A stretch of 64,000 nt of DNA from Osedax frankpressi (taxonomy: Eukaryota; Annelida; Polychaeta; Sabellida; Siboglinidae): the NCBI GenBank assembly GCA_964035775.1, contig OZ038314.1:25531213-25595212 (forward strand), in the 5' to 3' direction. The stretch's first letter is position 1, and each line of letters begins with the position of its first letter. The notes under the pieces were generated by a model. That model searched no databases. It had not been told where the DNA came from and was given only the letters and a program-made list of their open reading frames with translations. Below, in pieces: positions 1-13,600 of this stretch. Made by a program: the position numbers and the translations under genes.

Positions 1-580
1 ATTATAGTATATACTATCTGAATGTGAATACAATTATAACTTAAGAAAGTTACTATATCCATGTATTATATATACCGAATACAACGTATGCATTATGTGT
101 AAAAGTCACCATATAAGTATCGTTTACCAATGATAATTGTTCATTTCATCAACTAAATACTCATTTTATATTAGAAATAGTTCGTTTCGCACATATGATA
201 CATTCGCTAATGTTGTCCAATTTACTCATATTTTCTATAATTTAAAATAGAAATATATTTACTCTATTATTTAGTTTATTTTTGAAAAGTAAACTGCTTA
301 CATTTTAATAAAAGAGTTAAAATAAAGCATATATATATATATATTTATATATATTATAAATAACATTAATATATAATAAAATTGTACATTACTTGCATAA
401 TACTATAATGAATAAAGTACGATAAGTAAGTTTTATGTATTGTTAATGTATTTACATTTGTTTAATAGACTATTCAAATAATACAATAATATAATCGATT
501 TAATCGATTTACAATAGCTATGAATAGAAATGTTTGTTTTATATTTTGTAATTTATTAACTCAACTTATACCATTTTAAG

Positions 581-3500
581 ATAATGCTCTGGGATTTAAA
601 TAAAGAAGGTCTAATTGAGACTTGCGATATCGTCAAACAAAAATATAATGTCGATATCGATTATCAAATATGTGATATAACAGATTACAAACTTGTGGAA
701 AAACTGGTTTATTCACAAATAATATATTATTTATAAATCGGAAACTTTTTAATAATTATTAATAAATCACGATGCGACTAGATATATAAGATACTGTTTA
801 TATGTATCGTTATAATAAATTATTTAATAACATGAATATATTATGAATATTTTTTTTTATCATTAGATAAAATAATGTTAATGTTAATAAATACAGATTT
901 GCGAATTAAGAAGCAATTGTGGACATGTTGATATTTTAGTAAATAATGCTGGTATTTTAGCCTCGGTGGGAAAAGAACAATTAACAGGTGGTGATTTCAT
1001 AAAACAGTCACTCGAGGTGAACACAATAGCACAAATAAAAGTTAGACTCGCTATCTTGTTATATACTTAATTTAAACTTAATACAGTTTATTAAATATAA
1101 ATCTTTTTTATTATAAATAGATTATAGCATATATATATAAAATATTAATTCTACACGATAATATAAAGCCCAAACTCAGGCTATACTATAAGTATATATT
1201 ATATATAAGTATATTAAGTATGTATATAAATGTAATTTAAATCTGAAATTTTAAATAATATCTTATATTATCCCAATATAATGCAATATAACATTTATTA
1301 AAATATATTAATGATGGTTGTAATATTTCTAATTAATATAATGTACGCTATATATATTGTAACAAAATAATATACTATTAGTAACATATAATTCTGCAAT
1401 ATGTTTATATTTGGTATGTATTTCATTGTCAAATCTAAATATTAATACTAATCAACATTTGTAGCTGATTCGCCAAGTAATACCAGCAATGCTAACGAGG
1501 TCAAAGGGTCATATAGTTCAAGTGAGCTCTGGAGCTTCAAAACTGCCTATACCCTATGCCGCTTCATACAATTGTTCGAAGTTTGCTATTACAGGTTTCA
1601 TAATCAGTTTATTAATTAATTAGTTTATTTGTCTATTAAACCGATACTTTTATTTATATTGATATTGTAAAATTAAATTCTCATTAATTGACAATTACAT
1701 ATATTATATATATTATTTGTACATTATTGTATTACATCGTACAGTGTGCAATAGGGTGGATCACTTTTTTCAGAATTAACTGGCTCACTCAGCATATAAA
1801 CTTTAAGGCATATAAAAATTAATCATATAATTAAAAAAAAATTATTTGCAATATTAAGTTAACGCCAGAAGTCTGAATTTGTCGACTTTTTCAAAATTAT
1901 AAGTATTATTAAGAAAAATTTCCCATTCAAAATAAATAAATACTTATTTACCCTATTATTTCCGCCATTTTATTATTCTTTGTTTATGCTATATATTTAA
2001 AATATTTTTATTTTTCGCAATGAATTTACGCAATAAATCTCCATTTTATACTTTATTTACACCAAGAATGATGAGTAATCGTCATCTTCCAACATATTTA
2101 GACATTTTACAACATTATACATATATATCTGACAATTTAGTACAACAAAGAGACGCAAAAATGCAGACGATTGAAAAAATAATAGAAATCTGGATTTCAG
2201 CATCGATCCCAGTGATATCATTGAAATCAATATCTAACAAACTAGATAAACACATTATGATAATTTCAAAATTAAAGAAGTCAGAGCACAAATTATATTT
2301 TTCAAAATCTGTAAATGAACATATTAAAAAGTATAAAATATTATTTGAAATATGTACATGTAAATGCAAACATGATTGCCTTTGTTCTTGAGAACGACAG
2401 GTACCTCGATGTGAAAGAATTTTTTTAATAGATAAGATAAATAATAGACAGATGTTTATTAGCATATTTTTTAATATACAATATTATATTTGGTAGATTT
2501 GTTTACTTCATATGAATGAGCTGCCTCGCAATTCTGGATGGAGAAACAAAAGGCCCTGATTTACATAATGGTCCAATCGGTTTAAATCTTTCTAAATGTG
2601 AAGAAGTAGGTGTTGCTGGATTTATTCCAATTGAAATTGATCAAATATTCAAAAGATATCTAGAGAATTGTCAAGATTTAAGATCTGATCAGCAATATCT
2701 TCGAGATATAGTCTTATCAATCAATTATGGTGTTATTAATAATTCTCTTATAAGACATTCACCAGGAAAACTCGGGAATGCACGCTGGTTAACGACAGCA
2801 AATAGGATTCTTCGGTATTATACGAGTCAAAATAATCCTACACTTAATCTTGTTTATTTAGTAAGATTTGTTATAAAAGTTTATGCTCGAAATTGGTTCG
2901 CGATTAAATATCAACCAAGATTTACCAATTCGCCAAAGCATATATTTAATTTTATAGAAAATATACACGAGTTAGATTGCGAATTAATTAGAGATGAATG
3001 TTTTCGGACGATATCTCGCAATTCATTTTTATTACATACAGAATCGATTTTAATTGGAATGTTTCTGATACCAATCAGATTGAAGCTGTAAAACGTATTT
3101 TACAAGCTAGAGTAAATGGTGAAAAAGATGGAATACGATATTTCCGTTTACCAAAAATAGATTTTAATGCGACACATAATAATCTCGTTTTATATGTTGA
3201 TGATTGGCTCGAACCAATTCTAACTTGTAGCTATTCAACAGAAGACCCGAGAACATACACAGTTGAAAATATTGATATATTTGATTTTCCAGATATACCG
3301 TGTCATTCCCAACATGTCGAAAGAACGATAAGACTGGTTTCTGAAACAGCTACCAAATTAGCAGACCCCAAAGAACGTGACCAGAGAATACGAATGACAA
3401 TACATTTCAGAAAATGTATGCCACATTTTAATTCTAAACAAGATTTTACAATGTAATTATAATAAAATTATTTAAAGATTCAAAATCCTCTTACATTTTA

Positions 3501-5045
3501 ACTATGCAGTAATATTCTTTTTATATATTTTCTATCTAAATTAAATTGTATGTAATTGTCAATTAGATTGCCTTATAGTTAAGTTATTTCATAGCTACAA
3601 ATACAAATTATAATTTTACAATTTTTATTGTAAAAAGTGTAATATATGTTTATGTATACATCTTACTTAATAATTACTCATTAATAATAACTACTGATTT
3701 ACTATTATTTCTAGGTTTAATATTAATTATTAACGTTTATAATTTTTTAAATTCTAGAATTTCTTGGAATATTTTTAATATTCTAATATTAATAAATTAT
3801 CAATAATACTACTATAAGATATTAAAATTAACTTATATTTACTATTAACTATATTCAATGATAGCTAATATTACATAGTTATAACTATTAAACAATAAAT
3901 CATATTTCGTAAAAATTTACATTGTCGTACATTTCTGCATATAATTTAATAAGTTTTGCTTTTTTTTATTTCAACGATGAATATAGCATTACATATAGTT
4001 TATTTTATCGCATAGTAAGTATATATTTAAAAAAAAATTATTTCTAAATAAAATATTTGGATTATTTGAAATTTCAATTTTTTTCCTGAAAAACACTTAT
4101 AAATCCAAATTAAATTTAAATTTTTAATATTTTTTTATCATTACCCGTTTCATAGGGAACAAATTTAACTAATGTTGAATTGCTTATAAATTTAACAATA
4201 TTATAAGAAAAAAATATACAAAAAATTATAAAATTTTTATTTTCCTGGAATTTCTTGGTAACAATTTTTTAAAAAATTATTTAAATATGTTTTTATTTAA
4301 TAATATATCATATAAAGCTCATAGTCATTTTTCATTATTAAAAAATCATTATTACCATTCAATTTTATAATTTTAATATTGCTCCTATGCTTTGCATGTT
4401 AAATATTGTATCTCTCCCATGTTAAATTTGAATGGGGTGGCGCTCAGCCATAATTTAAAAAAAAAATTAAAATTTATATATATTCATTATAACTCATATA
4501 TTTGCTATATATATTAGATGAGCCAATAAATAATATTGAAAAAAGTATCAAAGTGATCCACCCTAGTGTGCAATATGGAGTATACAATGTACATACTATA
4601 ATATGTACAATAGTCACAAACCCCATAGAAATGATACCGAGTACGTGTGTTAACACACTCCCTACACATTAATGGACTACACTGAATGTAGAGAGTACAA
4701 TGTACCCGTAATTGTTTGTCATTTAGGTTAAAAGTATCTAAAGGAGATCCTTTAGGAGTTACCGAGTTGTGTAGAAATACTATTTGAACAATTAATTCTA
4801 TTTATATTTTGTATTAAAATAAAATAATATATATTTGTACAAGTTATTTTAGTGAATTGTAAATTATCCAGGTACGACAAGATAAATGTAACAATAAAGT
4901 GCCGGGAGATTCTAATACGTATTATTTTTAATTTGTACAAAATAAATGTCATATGCGAAATTATCAATCCCAAACTATGTTTGCAAAAATAGCTTCTTTA
5001 CCCCGATGAATATATTCGTTTTATTAATATTATACAATATATCTC

Positions 5046-5087
<42 letters not shown>

Positions 5088-7251
5088 GTATGTGTATATA
5101 TTCTGACCAATTTTTTAATGAAAATTATATATTATTAGATCAGTATTGTATTTTCATTCACAATAAATATTAGATAAACATGAAACAACAATTGGTTTTC
5201 AACTAAGCTAGAAAATAAAATTTTTGTTAAATATAAACTCTATATATATTTTTTTTTACAAAATTCACATTGTTTCATGTTGCTTAATAAATATTACAAA
5301 ATTAAAATTTTAAAAACATAAAATTAAAAAAAAATATTATTCATTCATATTTTGTAACTCTTTTCAAAATAATAATTGGAAAATTATTACAAAAGCTAAA
5401 TATATTATAAAAGATACTCTACATACAAAAATATCGATATAGTTGAAGAATTAGAGTAATCTTATATATTTTTTCAAATATTGGTAAATCTATTAATATT
5501 TCACTCAGAAACAATATAATTAATAATTTAAAAATATATACAAAATAGCATGGAAGCTATTAATTAATACTTGTAATTACTAACAACATTAGTAATACTA
5601 CCAATACTACCAACACAATGAAATTCAAAAGATCTTAAATTTAAATAACTGAGTATCTAATAAATTAAATTATCAATAGTCTGGCTATACATTTATGTTA
5701 TTTATTTAATTTAGTTAATAGTCATTATGTTTTTCCAGATGAAATTAAAATAGCAGCTAAATTAATAAGCCATTATAAAGATATGATGATAAACATGAAA
5801 TTGCAAATATAGACCAATTTCTACTATACTCCAACATTTTTTAATATTTTAATAAATAATTTGTAATGATTTAAATATTTTATTTTAGCAAAATAATAAA
5901 TAATATGGATTAAATATTATTAAAGATATGGATTTATTAAAAAATCAAATACCTTACTTTCTCATTTGAATAATTAATATTTTATATTATCTAGCCTAGA
6001 TTATAATCTTAAAAAAAGCAATATCATTTTTAGACTTAATAAAGAATTTTATAGTCGACCATGATATTTTACTCTAGAAACTTTAGAATTATGGATTATG
6101 GGAATAAATATATTTATTCATAGCTATATATATAAATATATATATATAAATATATATATAGCTATTTATATATATATATATAGTCTAATAGAAAAATGAA
6201 CACAATAATAGAAATCACAGTATTAAATCGTAAATCTTATTATACCATGAATACCACAACACAATTATTACATTAATGAGTATTATGTATATATAATATT
6301 TTGCATTACAAAAAACATATATTGTAAATATAATTACTATCCCTGTTTGAAAATAGTTGCTCGATATTCGATGTAAGTTTAGATTTACTGAATAATATAA
6401 TAATTTAATATATACATAAATCAATATATATAAATATTTACATATTAACTATTATAGTATTGAACCAAATAATAATAAGAAAATAACCTACATAATCTAA
6501 ATATTCCAATATTATCTATGCTTTTGTCTAATTGTATTCTTTTTATGATTTTCTTTACAGGGTATATGCAATCTTTGATCCCAGAGCTGCTTAACACTGG
6601 AGTTCATACAACCACTGTTTATCCTGGAGTAATTAAAACTCCTCTGATTAATGGTTTCAAATCCAGGTCAGCCTTAAATCAATACTATCATAATTACGTG
6701 ATATATATGTACATTACAATCACATTATGATATGAATAATTTATTAAATTATACAAATTTTTAATTCATTTATTTTATATAAAAATAATGTATAAATTAT
6801 TCATATTTGATTAACGAATATCTTTAGATTTGAATGTCTAGTTCCATTTACGCACCCCGATGAAATCGCCAAAGGCATAGTTAATGCAACTTTATTAAAC
6901 ATAAGAGAAGCTTTTATTCCATACTCTGGAAAGATCATCTATTTGATATATTTGTTAGTTATCAAAGATAACTCATCATATATTATTTTGTTTTATATTA
7001 ATTTATTACGAATTTATATTAATTTGGTATTTTATAAATAATAATAATTATATTAACTTCATATTTAAATACTTTTAACTTTATATGATATAATTATTTA
7101 ATTTATTTATTGAAAAAATAAGAAATGTTCAATAATTAATATTTATTTTACATCAATTTGTAGATTAATTCCAGAAGATGCTTACCAACTGATCATGGAA
7201 ACAGCTGGTATGAATTCTGCAATGGATAAAGTAAATAGCGCAAAGCCTTAA
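581..7251 (+). CDS. Short-chain dehydrogenase/reductase, SDR16C-like, copy A (5' exon outside window)
   Basis: Likely a membrane-anchored NAD(P)-dependent retinol/steroid-type oxidoreductase of the ER or lipid-droplet SDR16C group (RDH10/HSD17B11/SDR16C5 relatives); substrate unknown. Exons are 581-706, 897-1040, 1465-1594, 6561-6666, 6828-6953 and 7164-7251, with AG acceptors, GT donors and phases 0,0,1,2,2. They encode the WDLN acidic cofactor loop, CDIT, the NNAG motif, EVNT with the structural Asn, VSSGAS with the catalytic Ser, YNCSK with the catalytic Tyr and Lys, and YPG. Exon 1, with the hydrophobic anchor and TGxxxGxG, should lie about 100 bp upstream of base 1, judging from copy B. 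No stop or frameshift is seen in the six exons, so the copy looks functional despite a transposon in intron 4. Two family paralogues follow at 21978 and 42951. Confidence 0.88.
1752..1767 (+). repeat. Left terminal inverted repeat
   Basis: TAGGGTGGATCACTTT, reverse-complemented exactly at 4550-4565. GTGTGCAA precedes it directly as the left target duplication. Confidence 0.9.
2020..3456 (+). pseudogene. Decayed transposase-like protein of the 1752-4565 transposon
   Basis: Three open stretches lie in line on the same strand: 2020-2391, 2516-3091 and 2998-3456. The first ends in a Cys-rich cluster (CTCKCKHDCLC), and a separate frame just after its stop reads like the continuation (VPRCERIFLIDK). 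The second holds LDGETKGP, a SPGKLGNARWLTTANRILR block and VYARNWFAIK. The third holds FPDIPCHSQHVERTIRLV and MPHFNSKQDF. I recall these blocks from multi-copy uncharacterised proteins in cnidarian and arthropod genomes. In those, a longer central region lies between the Cys cluster and LDG, and it appears to be missing here. The frame changes near 2391-2516 and again near 3060, so no complete protein is made. The family name is not known to me. Confidence 0.7.
4550..4565 (-). repeat. Right terminal inverted repeat
   Basis: Exact reverse complement of 1752-1767, followed directly by GTGTGCAA (4566-4573), the right target duplication. Confidence 0.9.
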
Positions 7252-7324
7252 ATTACTTATATTGTATTATGTATATATAATAATTCATACTATTATATTT
7301 TCTATTGATGTATAAATTGTAATC

Positions 7325-7330
7325 AATAAA
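7325..7330 (+). promoter_or_regulatory. Poly(A) signal of SDR copy A
   Basis: AATAAA lies 74 nt past the stop codon of SDR-A. The same hexamer lies at the same distance in SDR-B. The GT-rich array starts about 32 nt further on, where the GU-rich downstream element of a cleavage site would be expected. Confidence 0.65.
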
Positions 7331-7362
7331 ATATTGTTATTATTATTGTGTTATTATTTAAC

Positions 7363-7548
7363 TTTTGGGTTTGGTTTTGGTTTTGAGTTTGGTTTTGGGT
7401 TTGGTTTTGGGTTTGGTTTTGGGTTTGGTTTTGGGTTTGGTTTTGGGTTTGGGTTTGGGTTTGGTTTTGGGTTTGGGTTTGGTTTTGGGTTTTGTTTTGG
7501 GTTTAGTTTTGGGTTTGGTTTGGTTTTGGTTTTGGGTTTGGGTTTGGT
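7363..7548 (+). repeat. Short GGGTTTTGGTTT-type minisatellite behind SDR-A
   Basis: About 15 copies of a 12-bp unit with GGGTTTTGGTTT as its commonest form, including shortened and G-rich variants. It occupies the same place relative to SDR-A as the 11-kb array does to SDR-B, so it is the small and irregular ortholog of that array. Open reading frames through it are artefacts of a stop-free 12-mer. Confidence 0.95.
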
Positions 7549-7554
7549 ACTTAT

Positions 7555-8281
7555 CAATTCATATTATTAATCATATTAATATAATATTAATCGATACAAT
7601 CATATTATAGTTATCATTATAAAACAAGTATTCACAAATTGTTAATATGGTAACTAGAAATACAATTAATCCTACAATTCTATAATATATTTCAGATAAT
7701 AAATTTATAATGGATTGATATGACGTTTTATAATATGTGAATACACTGAGAAATAATATATACTAATGAATATATATTTACGTGAATATACCATTATTAC
7801 AAGATTAAATGCCCTCAATGTAGTGGACCTACTGTAGCCTGAATAAGTGCATTGTGAGTTAGTTGTTGATATGAGTAGTCGGGGTTATGCCCTTGTTGGA
7901 TGGCCTATATTCGTGATCAGAATAAACAGGTAAATAACAAATAACTATATATTACTACTATTAACTACTTATCGATGTATCTGGATTATTTCCAATACAT
8001 ATTTTTTTAGTATATTTAATATCTATATAATCGTGTAGATCTATATATTTATATATAAATGGTGTATATAATATTAATATATGGTTATTTAGTAAATAAA
8101 TTTTATTTAGTAAATAATATTTACTATGATATATATATATATTAAATAAATATATTATAGAACATATATACCGTATAATATACAGTATATATACTATATA
8201 TAGTAAGTATTTTCTATAATAAATTGATTTAAAAGTTATATATATATATATGTACAAATACACACATAAACAGGCACATAA

Positions 8282-8343
<62 letters not shown>

Positions 8344-10112
8344 CTAATATATTAGTTATACGTTGGATCGATAAGTTTCAAAATTCACCTTAAGAATCAC
8401 ACGTATTTTGTTTAAACAATAGTTTACACAATGAATATAATTTTAGTATAAATGATATCATTTTAAATTTTCCCATCCACTGTACCCTAACAATAGTATT
8501 TGTGTGCCTTACAATGAATCAATGTGTACCCTAATTGATTGTATAAGCTTGTTACTTAATTATGGTACATTACACTACGCAAGTGTGACTTTGTACCATA
8601 TAAATTATCCCCAATAGAGGGTTATATATCAATTAAGGTATATATATATATATATATATCATAATATATATACCTTAATTATTTATAGTGTACTATAGAA
8701 AAATGTTTAATGGGAAAATGGGAAAAATGGGAAAAATAAAGATACAAATATCGAGATTAGCAATGGTCAGATAGCTGATATTATATTTGTTTAACTCTTT
8801 ATTCTGATTACGAATATAGGAAATAGGTACCACGATTGCAGATTGTCATGCATAATACGTACTGCTGTGAAATTTGTATGATGATTAGGACGGGTCTATT
8901 TTCTTTGTAATTATATGCTAAAACATGATTATAAAATATAATTTATATGCCCGGTTATTAGTAATAAATCTTACAATTAGTATGCTATGCAAATTATTGG
9001 AAATTATGAGGAAATTCCAGAAAAATTAAATTTAATAATTTGTTGTATATTTTAAAATGTTTTTGTTCTTAAAATATAGTAAAATGTATAAGCAATATTA
9101 AATTAGTTATATTTGTTCCGTATGAAATGGGTAATGATAAAAAAATATTATAAATTTAAATTTAATTTCTAAATGATTTTGATATAATTTCAAATAATCA
9201 AAATAATTTATTTAGAAATAATTTTTTAAAAAATATATACTTACTATGCGCTACAATTAAGTATATGTAATACTATATACACCGTTGAGATAAAAAAGCA
9301 AAACATATTAAATTATAATATTTATAGAATTTATAGAATAAAAAAATTATAAATATTAAACCTAGAAATAATACTAAATCAGCAGTTAATAAGTAATTAT
9401 TATAGTGATATAAGGATTATTAATTATTATTATTAATTAGGATTATTATTATATATATAAATAGATACAAGTCTTACTTTGATACTATACATTAAAGAGT
9501 TTAAGAATTAAATAAATATACTTAAAAAATGATAATTCATTATATAAAGTAAATTGCTTGAAAATGCAGTTTTAATACGATTACATATAATTTAAAATAG
9601 TCAGAAAAATTACAATTTTTATAAAACTTTAGGACTATATCAATAAAAAGAGCTATAAGTACATTATTATCTAATACAGGGCTAATAATGGCATTACTAA
9701 GTATAACATCATCAGTGATTAATAAAGTTCAAGTATTAATAGGTACATTTATTAAAGATTGAAATTGGTTTAGCTTAATTAAACAATAACCAGAATCTAA
9801 ACTACAATTACTAACAAGCACCTTTACAAATAGTGACTCTATACTTACCTTCCGACATAGACTCGAATATTGATGAATTATTAACAATTTCCTCCTCCAT
9901 GTCTCATTCTTGAAAAGAAGTTCTCGATACCTTTTTTTCCACAATCGCGAAACTGATAGGATGATATTCAATTTTTCAAAACATTGCTGAGTGTAATCCA
10001 TTGGATTAATAAAAATAAATATATTTATAAATAAACAAAAGATGTAAGTTTAGTGTTAATGTAAATAAATATATGTAAATAAATAAAAGTCTTAAGTTGA
10101 TTAGAAATATAT
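7555..10112 (+). repeat. Inverted duplicon R, left arm
   Basis: Almost base-for-base reverse complement of 28254-30793. The block at 7801-7925 is identical in both. Differences noted are microsatellite lengths, a one-base change in a poly-A run near 9935, and a short indel near 8710. The stretch contains TA/CA microsatellites (8280-8340), part of a transposon related to 1752-4565, and no convincing gene. The higher identity of these arms compared with the SDR arms suggests a later copy event, gene conversion or an assembly effect. Confidence 0.92.
9000..9430 (-). mobile_element. Fragment related to the 3' half of the 1752-4565 transposon
   Basis: Read on the minus strand, this piece aligns with about 3700-4260 of the complete element. 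Shared words include GCATAGTAAGTATATAT, TTATCATTACCC and a CTGGAATTTC block, in the same order and with similar spacing. I found no terminal repeat on it. It is duplicated with R at about 28985-29360. Confidence 0.6.
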
Positions 10113-10244
10113 ATATATAAATAAAAGTTTTAATCTTAATCTATATATTTAAAACATTATTTCACACAAATACACATACACACACGCATATATATAGACA
10201 CACACGAATGCACACGAATGTACACACTCACACACACACACACA

Positions 10245-10299
<55 letters not shown>

Positions 10300-10616
10300 T
10301 AATATAGATATATATAAATATCATTTATATTAAATATAATATTAATTGATTTTAAAATGTTGCTATTAAAACCATATGATTAGTGTAAATAACTATACTA
10401 GCAACCTGATGATGTAACTAATATACAATCTTATATAATTATTAAAAATTAAAACATATTTATATAGTTAGTTATATATATATATATTTAGTTATATTTT
10501 ATTTGAATAAATATATCTATTAATTTATTTCAATTGTGTTTATTTATATATTAGAAGTAATTGTTGTCACTTTCGTCAAGAAATACAAATTATTGTAAAT
10601 GTTCATTTATTTTCTT
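10113..10616. other. AT-rich spacer between duplicon R and the giant array
   Basis: No gene seen. It contains (CA)n and (TA)n microsatellites at roughly 10170-10290 and short TA hairpins. Homology between the R arms stops at its left edge. Confidence 0.8.
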
Positions 10617-13600
10617 AAAACCCAAAACCAAACCCAAAACCAAACCCAAAACCAAACCCAAAACCAAACCCAAAACCAAACCCAAAACCAAACCCAAAAC
10701 CAAACCCAAAACCAAACCCAAAACCAAACCCAAAACCAAACCCAAAACCAAACCCAAAACCAAACCCAAAACCAAACCCAAAACCAAACCCAAAACCAAA
10801 CCCAAAACCAAACCCAAAACCAAACCCAAAACCAAACCCAAAACCAAACCCAAAACCAAACCCAAAACCAAACCCAAAACCAAACCCAAAACCAAACCCA
10901 AAACCAAACCCAAAACCAAACCCAAAACCAAACCCAAAACCAAACCCAAAACCAAACCCAAAACCAAACCCAAAACCAAACCCAAAACCAAACCCAAAAC
11001 CAAACCCAAAACCAAACCCAAAACCAAACCCAAAACCAAACCCAAAACCAAACCCAAAACCAAACCCAAAACCAAACCCAAAACCAAACCCAAAACCAAA
11101 CCCAAAACCAAACCCAAAACCAAACCCAAAACCAAACCCAAAACCAAACCCAAAACCAAACCCAAAACCAAACCCAAAACCAAACCCAAAACCAAACCCA
11201 AAACCAAACCCAAAACCAAACCCAAAACCAAACCCAAAACCAAACCCAAAACCAAACCCAAAACCAAACCCAAAACCAAACCCAAAACCAAACCCAAAAC
11301 CAAACCCAAAACCAAACCCAAAACCAAACCCAAAACCAAACCCAAAACCAAACCCAAAACCAAACCCAAAACCAAACCCAAAACCAAACCCAAAACCAAA
11401 CCCAAAACCAAACCCAAAACCAAACCCAAAACCAAACCCAAAACCAAACCCAAAACCAAACCCAAAACCAAACCCAAAACCAAACCCAAAACCAAACCCA
11501 AAACCAAACCCAAAACCAAACCCAAAACCAAACCCAAAACCAAACCCAAAACCAAACCCAAAACCAAACCCAAAACCAAACCCAAAACCAAACCCAAAAC
11601 CAAACCCAAAACCAAACCCAAAACCAAACCCAAAACCAAACCCAAAACCAAACCCAAAACCAAACCCAAAACCAAACCCAAAACCAAACCCAAAACCAAA
11701 CCCAAAACCAAACCCAAAACCAAACCCAAAACCAAACCCAAAACCAAACCCAAAACCAAACCCAAAACCAAACCCAAAACCAAACCCAAAACCAAACCCA
11801 AAACCAAACCCAAAACCAAACCCAAAACCAAACCCAAAACCAAACCCAAAACCAAACCCAAAACCAAACCCAAAACCAAACCCAAAACCAAACCCAAAAC
11901 CAAACCCAAAACCAAACCCAAAACCAAACCCAAAACCAAACCCAAAACCAAACCCAAAACCAAACCCAAAACCAAACCCAAAACCAAACCCAAAACCAAA
12001 CCCAAAACCAAACCCAAAACCAAACCCAAAACCAAACCCAAAACCAAACCCAAAACCAAACCCAAAACCAAACCCAAAACCAAACCCAAAACCAAACCCA
12101 AAACCAAACCCAAAACCAAACCCAAAACCAAACCCAAAACCAAACCCAAAACCAAACCCAAAACCAAACCCAAAACCAAACCCAAAACCAAACCCAAAAC
12201 CAAACCCAAAACCAAACCCAAAACCAAACCCAAAACCAAACCCAAAACCAAACCCAAAACCAAACCCAAAACCAAACCCAAAACCAAACCCAAAACCAAA
12301 CCCAAAACCAAACCCAAAACCAAACCCAAAACCAAACCCAAAACCAAACCCAAAACCAAACCCAAAACCAAACCCAAAACCAAACCCAAAACCAAACCCA
12401 AAACCAAACCCAAAACCAAACCCAAAACCAAACCCAAAACCAAACCCAAAACCAAACCCAAAACCAAACCCAAAACCAAACCCAAAACCAAACCCAAAAC
12501 CAAACCCAAAACCAAACCCAAAACCAAACCCAAAACCAAACCCAAAACCAAACCCAAAACCAAACCCAAAACCAAACCCAAAACCAAACCCAAAACCAAA
12601 CCCAAAACCAAACCCAAAACCAAACCCAAAACCAAACCCAAAACCAAACCCAAAACCAAACCCAAAACCAAACCCAAAACCAAACCCAAAACCAAACCCA
12701 AAACCAAACCCAAAACCAAACCCAAAACCAAACCCAAAACCAAACCCAAAACCAAACCCAAAACCAAACCCAAAACCAAACCCAAAACCAAACCCAAAAC
12801 CAAACCCAAAACCAAACCCAAAACCAAACCCAAAACCAAACCCAAAACCAAACCCAAAACCAAACCCAAAACCAAACCCAAAACCAAACCCAAAACCAAA
12901 CCCAAAACCAAACCCAAAACCAAACCCAAAACCAAACCCAAAACCAAACCCAAAACCAAACCCAAAACCAAACCCAAAACCAAACCCAAAACCAAACCCA
13001 AAACCAAACCCAAAACCAAACCCAAAACCAAACCCAAAACCAAACCCAAAACCAAACCCAAAACCAAACCCAAAACCAAACCCAAAACCAAACCCAAAAC
13101 CAAACCCAAAACCAAACCCAAAACCAAACCCAAAACCAAACCCAAAACCAAACCCAAAACCAAACCCAAAACCAAACCCAAAACCAAACCCAAAACCAAA
13201 CCCAAAACCAAACCCAAAACCAAACCCAAAACCAAACCCAAAACCAAACCCAAAACCAAACCCAAAACCAAACCCAAAACCAAACCCAAAACCAAACCCA
13301 AAACCAAACCCAAAACCAAACCCAAAACCAAACCCAAAACCAAACCCAAAACCAAACCCAAAACCAAACCCAAAACCAAACCCAAAACCAAACCCAAAAC
13401 CAAACCCAAAACCAAACCCAAAACCAAACCCAAAACCAAACCCAAAACCAAACCCAAAACCAAACCCAAAACCAAACCCAAAACCAAACCCAAAACCAAA
13501 CCCAAAACCAAACCCAAAACCAAACCCAAAACCAAACCCAAAACCAAACCCAAAACCAAACCCAAAACCAAACCCAAAACCAAACCCAAAACCAAACCCA

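Larger units (their letters stand above)
1752..4565 (+). mobile_element. Unclassified DNA transposon with 16-bp terminal inverted repeats and 8-bp target duplication
   Basis: The element begins and ends with a perfect 16-bp inverted repeat, TAGGGTGGATCACTTT, and is flanked by the direct repeat GTGTGCAA (1744-1751 and 4566-4573). The homologous intron of SDR copy B (around 24650-24665) carries the uninterrupted site with a single GTGTGCAA, which proves the boundaries. Inside are decayed reading frames (2020-3456) for a protein I cannot assign to a named transposase superfamily. An 8-bp duplication is compatible with hAT, P, Merlin or other groups, but the termini are not decisive. It inserted after the A/B duplication, or was precisely lost from B. 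It is 2,814 bp long and looks like a deleted, non-autonomous copy. Confidence 0.9.
1..7550 (+). repeat. Inverted duplicon, arm A (SDR copy A plus short GT-rich array)
   Basis: This whole stretch, apart from the transposon at 1752-4565, matches the reverse complement of about 21866-26490 through exons and introns alike. Even intron features such as the TA runs near 5050 and 6130 have partners near 24130 and 23050. Exons are nearly identical and introns differ by scattered substitutions and small indels. The match starts at base 1, so the arm continues upstream of the window. The arms point away from each other around duplicon R and the 11-kb array, so this is a gene-sized inverted duplication. 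The transposon is absent from the other arm. Confidence 0.9.

Noticed and set aside
4752-4973. Antisense frame conserved between SDR introns (partner in 24096-24476)
   Set aside because: Conservation is explained by the A/B duplication. The frame includes TA repeat and has no known similarity.
7961-8299. 112-codon frame identical to one at 30042-30380
   Set aside because: The identity comes from the R duplication. The content is CA/TA microsatellite and AT-rich filler.
9729-10001. 90-codon frame (minus) starting MDYTQQCFEKL, with a counterpart at 28360-28640
   Set aside because: The counterpart is shifted by a one-base change in a poly-A run and no family is recognised. Left as non-coding part of R, though a decayed transposon exon is possible.
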